DNA of 64,000 bases, from positions 73,499,872 through 73,563,871 of the forward strand of contig CM043953.1 in NCBI GenBank assembly GCA_014529385.2, in the 5' to 3' direction. This DNA comes from Adiantum capillus-veneris (lineage: Eukaryota > Streptophyta > Polypodiopsida > Polypodiales > Pteridaceae). The first letter of the stretch is position 1. Each line of letters starts with the position of its first letter. This document shows, piece after piece, positions 20,379-33,000 of the stretch. The notes under the pieces were generated by a model, which was not told the DNA's origin, ran no database searches, and was given only the letters and a program-made list of their open reading frames with translations. A program made the translations under genes and the position numbers.

Positions 20379-21288
20379 TGTACACCCTGTATACTCCCAA
20401 CATCAACTTGTATGTGTAAAAATTTGTAAAGAGGGTGTGTCGCCACAGCAAACATCAAGGAGCTTAGAGGGCGGCCTTGTTTGACTGACCTGTAAATCTC
20501 AAGCATGTCTAAAATTTTTCCATTGATGATAACTCTAGAGACAGCTCCCTCCCCAAGCAAGTATATATGTCTATCCATTTTGGGCCCAAATCCAAGCTTA
20601 AACATAGCCAGCAAGATAAAATCCCATTGTACAATTTTGAATGCCTTGGCATAATCTAGCCGAAGCAAGACAGTTCCTTGGTTGATAGACTTAGTTGTCT
20701 CAATGCCTAGCATCACAATACGAATGTTTTCATACATGGATCTTCCACCTATAAACCCCGATTGTGCAAGGTGAATGAATTTTCATAGAAAGGGAGAGAG
20801 CCTAGCGGCAATGGCTTTAGCCAAAATTTTATATAGTATGGGCATCATAGTAATGGGCCTCCAATGAGCTAGAGTAGTACAGAATGCTTGTTTGGGTATA
20901 AGTTTAATGGTACCCTGCTTGAGAGAGGGATCAATGTCTGACTAGACCAAATGAGGTTGATAAGCAAGGTGATCATGAATTCAAACTTGTCCTAGAATTT
21001 GACAATAACATCCTCAGGCAGTCCACAAATTCCTGGTGTTTTGTCGTTGGGAAGTTTCTCAAGAGCCCATTTCAACTCTTCTCTTTGGAAGGGTAGTTTG
21101 AGCCTCTTGGAGTCGGCATCACCAACACCTGGATCTACACTATGAAGCAAAATTGCAATCACTTGTTGTCTTTCTATAGAGGTTTCAACACCTTGATTTA
21201 GAATCCCCTCATAATACTTTTTACATTTCGCCATCAGCTCTTTGGGTTGAGTGAGAGTTCTCCCATCGTCAGCTATTAATTGAAACAA
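20379..21288 (-). pseudogene. LINE reverse transcriptase, first half
   Basis: The 20992-21288 frame gives the pre-RT segment (LKWALEKLPNDKTPGICGLP, a version of the LNKAPGPDGL box). The frame read at 20379-20737 gives LLRLDYAKAFKIVQWDFILL (first catalytic Asp region) and RSVKQGRPLSSLMFAVATHP (QGCPLSPLLF box). Between 20740 and 20990 the frame is broken. Confidence 0.82.
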
Positions 21289-21497
21289 GAAACCCGTGGA
21301 GGATCTAGAAGTGTCCTTGAGCTCTGCTTGATGATAAAGAAATCTTGATCTCTTTTAGCCATGTCTAATTCATGCAGTCTCAAAATTTGTCTTGCTCCAG
21401 CTAGAGTATGCAATTAAGTCTCATTGAGAAACATCGGTCTGCATAATGTTCTTGATAGTGACCAAAGCATGCTTCATTTTCCACCTTTTTTTGCTGG

Positions 21498-22159
21498 CTA
21501 CATATTTTCCCACATGTTGTATACCTTCTTGCATGCTAGAGCAAAACAATTCCAAGCGCATAACACATCCAATTTCCCTTGACGTATTTCATCAATAAGA
21601 GCATTTAAATCAAAAACAAATCTGGGATGGTCAAGCAATGTGTTTTTAACCATAAGTGGTCTCATGAATGAAGCATTGGACATATCCATTTGTTCATAAT
21701 CAATTAATGTGAGCAGAATATGGAAGTGGTCAGAAAGGGACATATGTATATCCACCTCTGACTTGTGTTGTAGAGGGCAGCCAGTCTTGCAATATGAAGT
21801 AGAATCGATCGGGATAAGTGGGCCAAGGAGTGAAACATGAAGGGTTGAGATGTGTGGCCAGTAGCTTTCCACAAATCAGACAAAAGGTAGAGGGAGTGCA
21901 TGTCCTCCCAAGAATCCCGCTCAGCCTGAGAGAGAATAGTAGGAGGAGTAGTGTTCTCGGAGTGACATACCATATTGAAATCTCCTCCTAAGAGGCCTTG
22001 GGATATCTCACAATGTTTCAACCATTGCCATAGTTGGGTACAAGAATCTGCATTATTGTCTGCGTATACATTAACCAAGGTCAAAGGCCCCCAAGGGGAT
22101 GTGATCAAGAAAACAGAGCAACGATCAGTGGGGTGGTCTAAGAGCCAAATGGGTTGCAA
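21498..22159 (-). pseudogene. LINE endonuclease (APE/EEP-type)
   Basis: Two overlapping frames encode WGPLTLVNVYADNNADS, QGLLGGDFNMVCHSENTTPP (GDFN catalytic box) and, after a frameshift near 21800, DIHMSLSDHFHILLTL (SDH box). This is the endonuclease that nicks target DNA to prime reverse transcription. The N-terminal part of the domain is in broken frames upstream. Confidence 0.8.
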
Positions 22160-22373
22160 AGAGCTTTTTATACATGTTGGTACACCTGAGTAGGAGGAGG
22201 ATCAACCTCCGTAGAAACATTGATACCCTTTGTAATGCAGGGCTTGACCAGCTCAATGATGAAGTTTATGCTCTTGTACCAGACATACAATAAATCCATA
22301 GAAAGAAGCCAGCGGTTGAAAGTATAGATTTTGGAGCGATCATTTAACCCTTTCACATTTTAAGTGGTTAATT

Positions 22374-23256
22374 TCATTGAGATCTTTGAAGAACTTGTGT
22401 GTCTCCTTCGCTATCCATGTCCACCATATTGACTTTGAGTTGAGTCACAGATCTATCTTGGGAGTCCATGCTGCCTTGTTGTTTTTTGACCGACTCGTGC
22501 TGAACCAAAATGGTATCCACAACTCTTCTTACATGGCATTTCCTCCATGAGGTCATTATAAACGTTCATGGATGTATAGCCTGATGAAAAAGAGTGTTCT
22601 GGTAGGCAATATGCTAAGCAGGCGGTTCCTTCATCATGGGATTGAATATTGATGAGTCAACTTCAAATAATCCTATCATGAATGTCTCTTTGAAGGTTTC
22701 CATGTAGTGTGAGGGCAAAAACATGACTCCTACATACAACCCCATGATGATGTTTCTTCTTGGAATTTTAGTTTTCATATTCTAGCACAAGCCTCTGGTT
22801 TTTTCCACAAACACTTACCAGGGATGTTCCACTGCTTCAATATCATCAAACACTGTGATGCATGTGACTAGAATGGACATTCTTACAAGCATTTGGCATG
22901 TGAGATCTGGAACTTCCTTCATTTGATTGATGACTCCATTGAGTGTGAAAATCATATATTTCTTTGAGGGAAGAAGATTATAGTTGGCTTTGTTATCACT
23001 AGGTAGTTGAGCATTGAAGGTCTTTTGCTTTGCCATGAATAGAAACTATCCCAGGATCGTTTTCTATTGTCAATTGTGAGATTTTGTGGGGCATTCTTCT
23101 ATAAGTCTCATCTATTGGGCACCGCTCAAACCATTTCTTCTGCCATATGGACTGGTTATCAATGATTGTGTTGGGGATCCATGGTTGCATAGCTCCAATG
23201 ACCAACAAAATTATCAATCTAGAGGGATGAGCTACCCTGCTAGGGCATGGAAACAC
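22374..23256 (-). pseudogene. Possible LINE ORF1 region
   Basis: Two minus-strand frames (22999-23256 and 22815-23036) lie upstream of the endonuclease where ORF1 of plant L1 elements is expected, but I see no CCHC knuckle and cannot confirm the DUF4283-type domain. The assignment rests mainly on position. Confidence 0.3.
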
Positions 23257-24490
23257 TCACACAATTAGTGAGCTAATCATGGAAACATGAATGGTTGACT
23301 CTACGAGGTGAGCTTCTCGGCCTATGGAGGAGCTAAGCCACAATGGTGGGCAACCTTCACATCCACTTCCCTTCACCTCCAATCAACCCAATCAAAAACG
23401 CTAACGATTTCAAGATGCACACAACAGTAATCCTATCATGCAACACACTAATCGAGCACCACATTCCAATCAACCTACATGCACACACAAGCAAAAAGAG
23501 GGCAATCACACAAGATTGCAAACCACTAATTAGTTAAGATCTAGCTAATCAAAACATCATAGGAAATCACAAGAAGCATGAGAGAGGCATAGTGAAAGAG
23601 AATTAAGCATTGATTAGTGTGCGAAGGGGCACTAGCGACATTGCTAGTGCCCCCCCCCCCCCCAAGGAAAGAGAGCAGCTCAAGAGAGATTAAGCAAGAG
23701 GGCACTGCCCTCCACAAATCACCAAAGTTGAATGCCAAATGGACCAATGAGGGTGCAGATACCTAAAATGAGTGGAGAACCCCTATAAAAGACAATTTTT
23801 GTACATTTTTAATGATTTTTGGCCATAAATTTTTGGCGAGCTGGTTGTAGAGAGCTAAGAGAGTGTGCCTTCAAAACCCATGAAGAGTGAGTTTGATTGT
23901 GTGCTTTGCCCGACGACCAAGTGGGTGCACTGTTCATTGTAAGTTAGTTTGTATATGTTGTTTTTGGAGTGTGATCAAGCTTCCATAGCCATTTCTCGAT
24001 TGTCATTTCCCCCTGTCCCGTTTTGTACTTCTTTTGCTTTTGTGTCGTGGTGCCAACGTGTGTGAGCAAGTGTGCCTCCTGAGGCCATTTTGTGTGCGGA
24101 ATGGAAGTGAGAGAGAGTTGTTGTGTGCGACAGCGGTGTGTGGTCTGAAATGAGTTGTGAAATGTATGTGGGTAGCTGATCTCAATGTGTGGTGTGCAAT
24201 CGAGTGGGGATTTTCTTGTGGTGAGCATGTATGTGCATTGGTGTGTGCGTACGGTGGTCTACCTATGGTAGATTGAAGTTTTGAAAGTGTTTTTTGAGAG
24301 GATAGGGGTGATGTGAATGGGGTGAGCTATAGAAGGCCTTGTGTTGTGTGTTGGGTGTGCTCCTCCATTCCCCCTCTCCATCTTCTGGTGCCCCCACAGA
24401 GGAGCACATTGATTGCTCCTAGTTGAAGTTAAACGCATTGTTTGAATCCAAAAAATGGTTGGCATATGGCGTGATGAAATGTTCAGTGGT
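23257..24490. other. Intergenic DNA with a C14 run
   Basis: No coding sequence is supported. A run of 14 C lies at 23650-23663. The GTGTG-rich part at about 24050-24400 contains frames in both directions that look like composition artefacts. Confidence 0.5.
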
Positions 24491-24510
24491 AAAAGTGTGA
24501 GTTGAGAGAA

Positions 24511-24990
24511 ATGGTGGAGCCAAGCATTGGCCCCATTTTCACATGGATTGAAGACCTGGAGGATTGAGTAGCAAATTTTGAGCTATGGATGATGTTGATG
24601 CACATGGTGATAGATGCGCCAAAGTTGCAATGTTTCTGCATTGATGTCTAAAGGTATGGATTGATGGTATGAGGAGTGGTGATGAAAGCTCATGGCAAGA
24701 GTTGCAGGCTCAATTTATTGGGCGATTTTGGAAGACGGTGTCTCTGACTGAAACGGGTGAAAATCTAAAGGCATTGCATCAAGATGTAAGTCAAGATTTT
24801 ATGGTTTTTGTTGAGCACTTTGAAGCTTGTTGGAAGCAGTTAGAGGTTGTGCTATAGCAACAACCGATACTTCAAGCTGGCAAAGTTCCTTGATTGCTTG
24901 CATCCAAGAATTAGAGAAAGGGTGGAATTTGGTGCAGATAGCTATGAAGATATTGTGCCACTCTCTACACACAGTCTTACTGATTTTGTA
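24511..24990 (+). pseudogene. Retrotransposon gag-like remnant
   Basis: The frame at 24669-24857 encodes SWQELQAQFIGRFWKTVSLT and DFMVFVEHFEACWKQLEVVL, which resembles the capsid region of plant Gypsy gag (a WxxL...F...F pattern followed by a long helix). Stops occur before and after, and no zinc knuckle or pol follows. It is short and isolated, so the family cannot be named. Confidence 0.4.
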
Positions 24991-24999
24991 ATGCATCCT

Positions 25000-26485
25000 A
25001 CAAGCTAATACTACCGGTGCTGACCTTCACTATGTATATATTTTTGGTGTATTGGCTTACTATTTGAATCTTCCACACATACTTTGAAAAGATTTTTTCG
25101 TCAAAAAAAAATAGAAGAGGTGATTACATCCTATTGTCTAGACTATTGACACTTGTGCTTCTGGCTTCTCTCTGCACACACTCTGAATGGTTGGCATATT
25201 GTCTAAAATAACCGCCACCTGCTCACATCCTATTGTCTAATGTTGTCGATGTTGTATATTCCTGGGTAATTGTTGATTACAAATTTTATTTGATGCATTG
25301 GCTTACTAAATGAATCTGGCACACATACTTTGAAGGGACGGTGGTTACATCCTACTATCTAGACTATTGTTGCATTTTTTTTTGCTATCTAATGATTGGT
25401 AACAATGAAGGATGGTTTGCCGCGTGGTCTCTTAAAAAAAGGGGGGTGGCTTCACAATCACTTATTGTTTCTCTCGGCTATTTTTCTTTTTTAAAGCTTA
25501 GTATGCCTTGAGACTGATTGAGAAAATTAAGGCCTCGTCTTCGGGCTTGGTTTTTTAGTTTTTACTCATGATCAATTAAATGTAGATATAGCATGGTTGA
25601 ACTCTCTGGTTGAAGAAATGATGTCATGATAAGGATACCTCTATAGTTTGGATATGTAGGAATGGTTGTTGACTATACTAAATTTAGTTTTTTCATCTCA
25701 ATACTTCAAAAATTTTATCACAGTAGCATGTGGCATAAAAATTCTTTTGTGGAAGGATCACAAGACTCTGCAAAAGCATTTATGGCACCATTGATGTCTT
25801 TTTTGAAAATACCAAGTCATTCATGAATACAATATTACCTAGTTGATTGATTAAAAACAAAGACCTTTGGGAAAATATCGGTATAAAACATTTGGACCCA
25901 AAGAGGTAGTGGCCTTTTGATCAAAACCTTAACTATATAAATAGGTATTAAAAAACTTAAAGAATTGGGTATATAATAACCTTGATTATAACATACAAAA
26001 ACTCACTTGAATCTTAAAGGAGTGATGACCTTGTTGATTACAAGTTTAAAATGAACCAAAAAAGGAACAAACACATACACACACCTTATACTTAAAGCTA
26101 AAACAAAAGAGATTTACTTTGAATAGTAGGTTTAAAGTAAAAAAGGTTGTAAGATGGACATGGATAACAACTGATAAAGTCCATCAACACCTGTAAAACA
26201 TATTCAAGGCCAACATATATGTTGTCTTGTTTACATGAAGACTCTATCTTCCTTAGGATCCTTTTTTTATTTGCTATCCTCCGACATTGACTACTTGACC
26301 CTTTCCACACTGTAGATAAGCATTGCATACCACCTTATGTATAAAGTCATTATAATGATACCTCATTCTCATATTTATGTGCAAAATCAAAGAATGAGTC
26401 ATTTTTTTTACTATTCTTTGTCCCTTGTCTAGAGCAAGATGTCTTTTGAACTATCTTATTCTTTTTTATAAGTAATTAGTTAAAA
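25000..26485. other. AT-rich DNA with a short imperfect duplication
   Basis: The phrase ACATCCTATTGTCTAGACTATTG (written here in consensus) occurs near 25123-25146 and, with changes, near 25347-25370, and both copies follow a TTTGAATCTT/TGAATCTGGC...ACACATACTTTGAA segment. I see no genes. Confidence 0.45.
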
Positions 26486-26526
26486 ACAACACACACACAC
26501 ACACACACACACACATGCATACTGGT

Positions 26527-26565
<39 letters not shown>

Positions 26566-26654
26566 TTTACCCTTCTTTGTCTCCTCCATCATTCTTTCTC
26601 TTCGTATGGGCAAATGGAGGCTCCTAAGGAACTTCAACCTCTCTCTCTCTCTCT

Positions 26655-26730
<76 letters not shown>
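26486..26730. repeat. Compound microsatellite (AC)n - C36 - (CT)n
   Basis: An (AC)n tract at 26486-26514, an uninterrupted run of 36 C at 26529-26564 and a (CT)n tract of about 90 bp at 26640-26730 lie within 250 bp. Long homopolymers such as C36 may not have the exact length in the real genome. Confidence 0.95.
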
Positions 26731-26731
<1 letters not shown>

Positions 26732-27139
26732 GCCTCAATTGAAGAGCACAATGCCCTCTACGCATTGATGTAAAGACATAAATTTTCAAAGGTATAGAAA
26801 GCGTTTTTGTAACAAAATATTTGAAATGAACAGGTTCAGTTGACTCTCATCTCTTATTTTACATACAATGTCTTCCAGCACTTGTAAGGGTTCTTCTTCT
26901 TCAACAAGATCCACAACCATTGTAGAAAATGATCCAAAATCTCCTAAGTGTGGAGATAGTAACACAACCACTCAGCCAACGACATCGAAAACCATGATCA
27001 TGGCATACTTGGTATCGTTGCAAGAGACCCATAAACAAACAAGGTGAAGACTTACGGGCACTTGCAATGGAGAATGGCACGCTAAGGGTTCTTGTGGTCG
27101 AGAATGAGTATCGAAGAGGACACTTGAGAGACAACACGT

Positions 27140-27472
27140 TTGATGCAACTTGAAGAGGAAGTTAAAGAATGTAAACGCTCTCTTGTGGACTTGAATGCTT
27201 TGAAGGAGCGCATGAGCAAAGTAGAGCATGACCATGTATTGAAAGAGGAGAAATTTGACACCATGAGCTGGGATGTATGCGACATGAAAAATGTATGCAC
27301 AAATGAGTCTTGGGCTGATGTATGTGGTAGAAATGTGGTTCCTAATTCCTCCCTCATGCAAGCTATGGCTCAAACAAAGAATGTTGAGAATGTGGATGTG
27401 GAGGAGTTGAAGGAACGGGAGCGATGTTCCAAGAACATTTTTTTTCGTGGAATTTCCAAAGAGAATTTATAG
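27140..27472 (+). pseudogene. LINE ORF1-like coiled-coil frame
   Basis: The frame encodes a Glu/Lys-rich helix (LEEEVKECKRSLVDLNALKE) followed by a segment ending VEELKERERCSKNIFFRGIS, the kind of coiled coil plus RNA-binding start (NIFFRGI resembles the first RRM strand of L1 ORF1p). It lies upstream of a LINE endonuclease on the same strand. The next 300 bp continue in other frames with stops. Confidence 0.45.
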
Positions 27473-27820
27473 ATGCCTCCTTCTCTTGTCATTGTTATCA
27501 AATATTTCTTCAAAACCCACTTTGGCATGTCCAAAGTTATGGTATATGAAGCACATAGAGTGGGTAAGCAAGGAGCTCCTCGCTCGGGAGAACGGCCAAT
27601 TGTATGCACCATGTCGAATGAGCCCAAATGAAAGATTATCCTTGATAATAGTTGGATCTGTTTGAGGGATACAAAATGTTTTGTATGTAAAGATTGCACT
27701 ATTAAGCAACAAAATATGCATCACAAGGCATATGAGGAAGAGAATTAAAAAAACAAGGAGATCTCTCACGAAGAAAATGTGCCCAAGGAGGAGGCAAGTC
27801 CCTCAAGCAAATAGGGATGT

Positions 27821-28611
27821 GTGACCTATGAGGCCATGTTACAATTGAAAATATGCTTTTGGAATCATAATGGATACTCGTGGAATGTGGGGGTTGGCAT
27901 TGATGAACTAACAAGCAAAGCCGATGTTGTACTTCTTGTTGAAACTTGGGAGCATGATACACAAAGGATTAACGGCTTGGAGGATTACAATGTACATTCA
28001 TTGATGTGGTCAAAGAATCTCAAGCAAAGAAGAGGGCAAGAAGAGGTAGCATGTATGGTTAAGAAAGGATTGGAAGATTCTGCATCAATTGTGAAAGATG
28101 ACAAATACAAACGTTATGTATGGCTGAAAATTATGACACCAAAAGAGCACTCATTTTTATAGCCGGTTGCTACATTCCTCATCACGATTCCCCCTTTTAT
28201 GCTTGCATGGATAGAGATTAGCCATTTTTTTACTTAGAAGAGGATATTGCTTATTTCAAAGATGAAGGTGATGTTGTTATATTTGGGGATATGAATGCTC
28301 GCACAAAAACATTGCAACATGATACTCAACAATTTGATATGCCATACATTTCAATAGAGCTGGAGGAAGTTCACTTATATGATCGTACTTCAATGGATGA
28401 CAAAAAGTCAGACCACTATGGAAAGTTACTTTTACACATGTGTAATAGCATGGGTATGTTCATTGCCAATGGTGTACCTTTGTGGAGTGGAACCAATGGA
28501 TTTACATGTAGAAAACATAATGGGGATAGTGTGATTGACTACATGCTACTCTCCGAAGCCATCATGTATCACATAAAGAGCTTTATGTTTGGCCAATGGA
28601 CCCCAGAATAA
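27821..28611 (+). pseudogene. LINE endonuclease/exonuclease/phosphatase domain
   Basis: The frame 27821-28162 begins the domain (LKICFWNHNGYSWN, then ADVVLLVETWEHD, the catalytic Glu box). It is broken by a stop near 28160, and the 28291-28611 frame continues after VVIFGDMNARTKT (GDxN box) to WSGTNGFTCRKHNGDSVIDY, with the Asp of the SVIDYMLLS box. It belongs to the EEP fold used by LINEs to nick DNA. It ends WTPE, then a stop where SDHxxL would be expected (it reads on as HHQAL). Confidence 0.75.
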
Positions 28612-28649
28612 CACCATCAAGCCTTATATATTGACCTTGCATGTGGAGA

Positions 28650-29439
28650 AGCAACTAAGCATGATAATATGAGCCGAAGGGAAGAGAAGTTATCACTATG
28701 TATGGATTTCAAACGGGCACCAATGTACATTGAAATGATTGAGCAAAAGTTATGGATGACAAAGCTTCAATATGATGCACCATTGGAAACTAAACGAGCT
28801 TTCAAGAAAGTTATTTGTTCTTGTGCCTAATAATGCTTTGCCATAAAGGATCTACATGGTATCAAGAAAGATAGATCACGTGAAAGATGGTTTGATAAAG
28901 AATGTCAAGATGCTCAAAAGTCCTTTATAAATCTTGATGCAACTATGGACAAATACAATGATCAAAGTCATTTGTATACATACAAAGCATTGATTCAAAA
29001 GAAGAGAACAAGATGGGAAGTAAAGCAACATTTTTTTCAAGTCCAAGAAAAGGCACGTGCATGTGGAAGATTTTGGATAAACCTAAGGGGCAAGCAGGTT
29101 GAGAATTTTGGTAACTAGAGTATTGTGGATATGTACACACATTGTAGGAAATTATATGAGCAACCAAATACTGAAAAATACCATTTTATGGTTTAGTCCC
29201 CTGTATGCCCTCTTTTTTTACTATTGAGGATGTATATCGTGGGCTTGAAAATTTGGCCACTCGCAAAGTGAGAGATCTTCAAGGTATCAAGCCATAGGAG
29301 ATTTTATCCATGCGTGGATGTGTGATATGTTCAACCTTGCACTTCAACATGGTATGCCTTATGATTGGAGTACTAATTGGGTCAAGCCTTTGCATAAAGG
29401 AGGGGATGTAAAGAATGTAAACAACTATCGGACTATAAT
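28650..29439 (+). pseudogene. LINE linker and start of reverse transcriptase
   Basis: Broken plus-strand frames include SRERWFDKECQDAQKS near 28880 (a typical EN-RT linker block) and, near 29330-29430, a segment readable as LALQHGMPYDWSTNWVKPLH then KGGDVKNVNNYRTI, matching the first RT block (W..I.PLHK.GD..N..NYR.I). It stops at the Gypsy LTR. Confidence 0.65.
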
Positions 29440-31004
29440 TGTCATAAAATCTAATATCTAGATAACCCAAATGGTTTTCTCATATTAAATTGTTCATTTA
29501 ATGTGGGAGAATAAATGGGAACAAGAGTTAGAATAGAGACATGTTCTTCTAAACCTATCTCAGCAGGGGACCAAAAGGAGAGATGATTGCATCTCAATAG
29601 GGGTCCAAAAGGAGATTTTCTACCAAAGAGCAATGTGTAATACGTGCTTCTAAACTTATCTCAGCAGGGGACCAAGAGGAGAGATGGTTACATCTCAATA
29701 GGGGTCCAAAAGGAGATCGTCTACCAAAGAGCAATGTGCAATTATTACTTATAGACTTATCTCAACAACAGGGGACCAAGAGGAGAGATGGTTACATCTC
29801 AATAGGGGTCCAAAAGGAGGTAATCTATCAAAGAACAACGTGCATCTAATGGAGCTTAAAAGACCTTAGGGTTAGCTTCATTGAAGACCTCCAAAGGTTA
29901 GTGTTAAAAGTCCTTAGACATTAGGCAAACTAGGGTTGTGCTTGAGGTGGGAACCCGGCCCAAGCTTGAGGTGCTTGTCATGCTTAGTAACTAAGGTGCT
30001 TGAGGTGATTTTCATGCTTGATGAGTAAGGTTCTTGAGGTGCTTTTTGTGCTTGCTGACTAAGGTGCTTGAGGTGCTTGTCGTGCTTGTTGACTAAGGTG
30101 CTTGAGGTGCTTGTCATGCTTGATGACGAAGGTGCTCGAGAAGCTTCCCATGCATGGGGGTAAGGTGCTTGAGTCAAAAAGAGACCCAAAAAAGGAGGAG
30201 AAAGCCCCAAATCTAGGGGAATCTTTGACTTAACCTTCCACTCACCCAAAGGGCACCCCCTTCTTGAGGAGCACATGGACACATGTCAAGCTCTCCCTAT
30301 GCTTTGCCACATGATGTGCTTGAATCCTATTGGCTTGGCTAAAAAGGGGACCAATGAGCTCATAGTTCAATTCAACAAATATCTAGATATTTTCAAGTTC
30401 TCTCTCTCAAAGAGGTAAGGAGGACACTTGTCCTAATGCTACCCATGTTGCTTGAAATGCATTGTGGATGTGATTGGCTGGTCCAATGAGCTTCAAGATT
30501 GAGCTACAAGGAGGGGTCGACTAAAACAAGCAAGGGGTGTGCTTGGGGGTAGACACCCTCTACACACTCATTTTTCACACATTCTCACTTGGTAAAAGGG
30601 AAGAACTCCATCTCCTTCTCCAAGCTCGTTGAGAAGTTGAGAGCCTACACCAACACTCTTGGCTATGGAATGCAAATCCAACCAAGAGCCATGCTTCAAT
30701 GCTTAAGCTTGCCATCTTCTCCATCTTCATTAATATGCTATTATGTATGCTAGCAAGAACAATGATGATAAGTGAGGAACTATTTCTTTCTTCTATGAAT
30801 TTTTATTCTTCCTCTTCCCTACCCTCATTCCCCACTAGCTCTCTCCACCTTTGAAGGTGTTTGAGGCCTTGGGACTCAGGCCAGGTAACACAAACATTGT
30901 ATTAAACCAAGTCTCTCTTTATGGTAGAATCTATAATACAAAAGCCTATTGGAGGGGGGACCGGCTCCACATAAATCCGGTCCTCAACTGTTGTCAAGTT
31001 CTCT

Positions 31005-31066
<62 letters not shown>

Positions 31067-31230
31067 CTCTCGCAAAAGTATTGTTCATGCCAAGTTAATT
31101 AAGTATAATGGCTATGTTGCTACCATTAATTAAGTTCACCCTCTATGTTCTCAAAGTAGTCTCATAAAAATGCTCACTCTAATTCTCTTAATTCTGCTCT
31201 TCTCAAAGTTCATGGGCCATTTCCATTACA
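29440..31230 (+). repeat. 5' LTR of Gypsy element 1
   Basis: This 1,791-bp LTR (TGTCATAAAATC...TTCCATTACA) is followed at once by a primer-binding site. Inside are three tandem copies of a unit of about 110 bp (29530-29840, with GGGACCAAGAGGAGAGATGG), a set of GAGGTGCTTG-based short tandem repeats (29946-30165) and a (CT)n tract (31008-31063). The left flank ATAAT (29435-29439) would be the target duplication, but its partner is lost. Confidence 0.9.
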
Positions 31231-31243
31231 TTGGTATCAGAGC
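31231..31243 (+). other. Primer-binding site of Gypsy element 1
   Basis: TTGGTATCAGAGC directly abuts the LTR end. It is complementary to initiator tRNA-Met. Confidence 0.9.
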
Positions 31244-31644
31244 TATTGGTTTCTCTTTTCTTGCTTAAGAAGAGAGGTCCTTAAGTTTTCCATGAAAGGT
31301 TGGGCATGTTCATCGAAATAGGGTAAGTGGGATAGGGATCTATTATCTTGGTTGAGAAGGACTTAGTTTGAGGTACATTGTTGATGTTGGGAATTGTAAT
31401 CTTAATAATGGAGTCTCTCGGGGCTTGCCTTTGGCTTAACCATTATTGAGCTACTAGCAAGCTCAACAGGAACTATAATCAATGGAGCAATGTTAGACTC
31501 TCTCCACTAGTCTTTGCAATCAACAGTGTCTAAACCATGGGTGTGGCTGCTTGAGAACTAGTTTTCAAAGCTAAAGAAGAGTAACGACTAAGGTTTTTGA
31601 GGGTACCAAAGCACAAAGTAATTTTATACATAATTTTAATTAGC

Positions 31645-32975
31645 ATGGCTGACAATAACCAAGAGAGTAGAATGAATATTGATAACTTTGAGTTTGCACA
31701 TGAAGGTGCTAATGATGATGCCCCCATGTTTGTCAATTATCTTGTTACTAGGTTGCAACAAGCTATGGAAAACCTTGCTTTGCAAGCCAAAGTTACTCAA
31801 CAACTTCGTGCTTATGGTATTTCCCTTCCACTCCAAGAGGAGAGAGAGCTTAGGAGGCCTCTTGCAACCCCCAAAATAAGACTCTATCACAAACGAGAGG
31901 AGGAATCCAAAGAACCATAAAGTAATGAATCCCTAAGTTTCTCTGAAGATATGGCTCCACGAAGACGCCGGTCTAGATGATCGCCAACTCCTCCCAATAG
32001 GAAACGATCAACCCATAGTCCTTGTCCTTGTCCTCGTCACTCCGAAAGGAAAGAGAGGAAACAAAGGAAGAAAAGGGCAAGAAAGAGGTCACCCTCTTCT
32101 CCTTCTTCTTCACCTTCCTCCTCTTCTGACAAAAGCAATGGCTATTCTCCTAGATAATACAAGGGGAGGGACATTGCAATTCTTACCTTGCATGCTGAAG
32201 GTCCTAAAAGCTCAAGAAGTTCAAAGAGGGAGGAAAGAGTATTTCTTTTCTCACCTATGATGGCACCTTTGGTGCTACCGCCAAAGTATTTGGCCTTCAT
32301 CCAACAATTTGATGTGGCCTTTGGAGACGAGGGCTTCACGGAGTCCTCCAAGATACGTCATGTAGCTATGCACTTCCAAAAATCTACTCGTCAATGGTGG
32401 GCTAGCCTTTGTGGCAACGGCAAAGCCCCAAAGACCTGGAAAACTCTTCGAGCTTCCATCATGAAGCAATTCGTTGCAAGTGATGCAAAGGACAAAGTGC
32501 TTACCAAATGGCAAAGTTTAAAGCTGCTCTAATGAGTCTATCCACAAATATGTGGACAAGTTTTGGGATTTACATCTCAAGGCTACTGTCTTTCAAAAGA
32601 TAGACTTCGTCGAGAAAAATTAATGATTTTGTGCGAGACTGAAGATATGTCCGAGTATGTCAACTCTCAAGGCCTAGGACTATCATTGAATTAATTCACC
32701 ATACTATGGTCATTTCACAAATCAATTTCCAGCAAGGGGCTAAAAGGAATTTTATTCCCCACAAAAACTAGGGATTGAAATGAAGCAAAGAGGAAGAACA
32801 ATATCCAAAACTCTTCCCAAGGAAATTCCAACAATAATCGGTCCAAGGAGAAGGGAGTTTACAAAGGTAAATATAAACTCTCTCCTAAATAACTAGAAGC
32901 TTTTCATAAGGACCAGAAATGCTTTAAGTGTGGGGAGCAAGGACATGGCTACCATTCTTGCCCCAAAAGAAATAC
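31645..32975 (+). pseudogene. Gypsy 1 gag remnant
   Basis: The ATG at 31645 begins MADNNQESRMNIDNFEF, followed by LQQAMENLALQAKVTQQLRA, before a stop at 31918. Capsid-type sequence resumes at 32188-32532 (KYLAFIQQFDVAFGDEGFTE, ...RQWWASLCGNGKAPKTWKTL). After more disruptions, a zinc knuckle CFKCGEQGHGYHSC (C-x2-C-x4-H-x4-C) sits near 32920-32965. Several stops and shifts make the product non-functional. Confidence 0.8.
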
Positions 32976-33000
32976 CCACAATGAGACTCATAGAGCTTCC

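Larger units (their letters stand above)
17318..23256 (-). mobile_element. L1-type LINE, decayed, split by a solo LTR
   Basis: Minus-strand order is a possible ORF1, APE-type endonuclease, reverse transcriptase and zf-RVT domain, which is the plant L1-like arrangement. Frameshifts and stops occur throughout. A 1.6-kb Gypsy solo LTR (18750-20378) separates the two halves of the RT palm. Confidence 0.8.
27140..29439 (+). mobile_element. Second LINE (plus strand), cut off by a Gypsy insertion
   Basis: ORF1-like, endonuclease and the beginning of an RT region appear in order on the plus strand. The element stops exactly where the Gypsy 5' LTR begins (29440), in the middle of the first RT block. 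The remaining RT is not visible on the far side, where the Gypsy 3' border has been lost. Confidence 0.72.

Noticed and set aside
23944-24465. Minus-strand frames rich in His and Thr
   Set aside because: They come from GTGTG-rich DNA and show no family resemblance.
26476-26773. Long frames with poly-Pro, Ser-Leu and Arg-Glu repeats on both strands
   Set aside because: They are translations of the C36 and (CT)n tracts and have no coding support.
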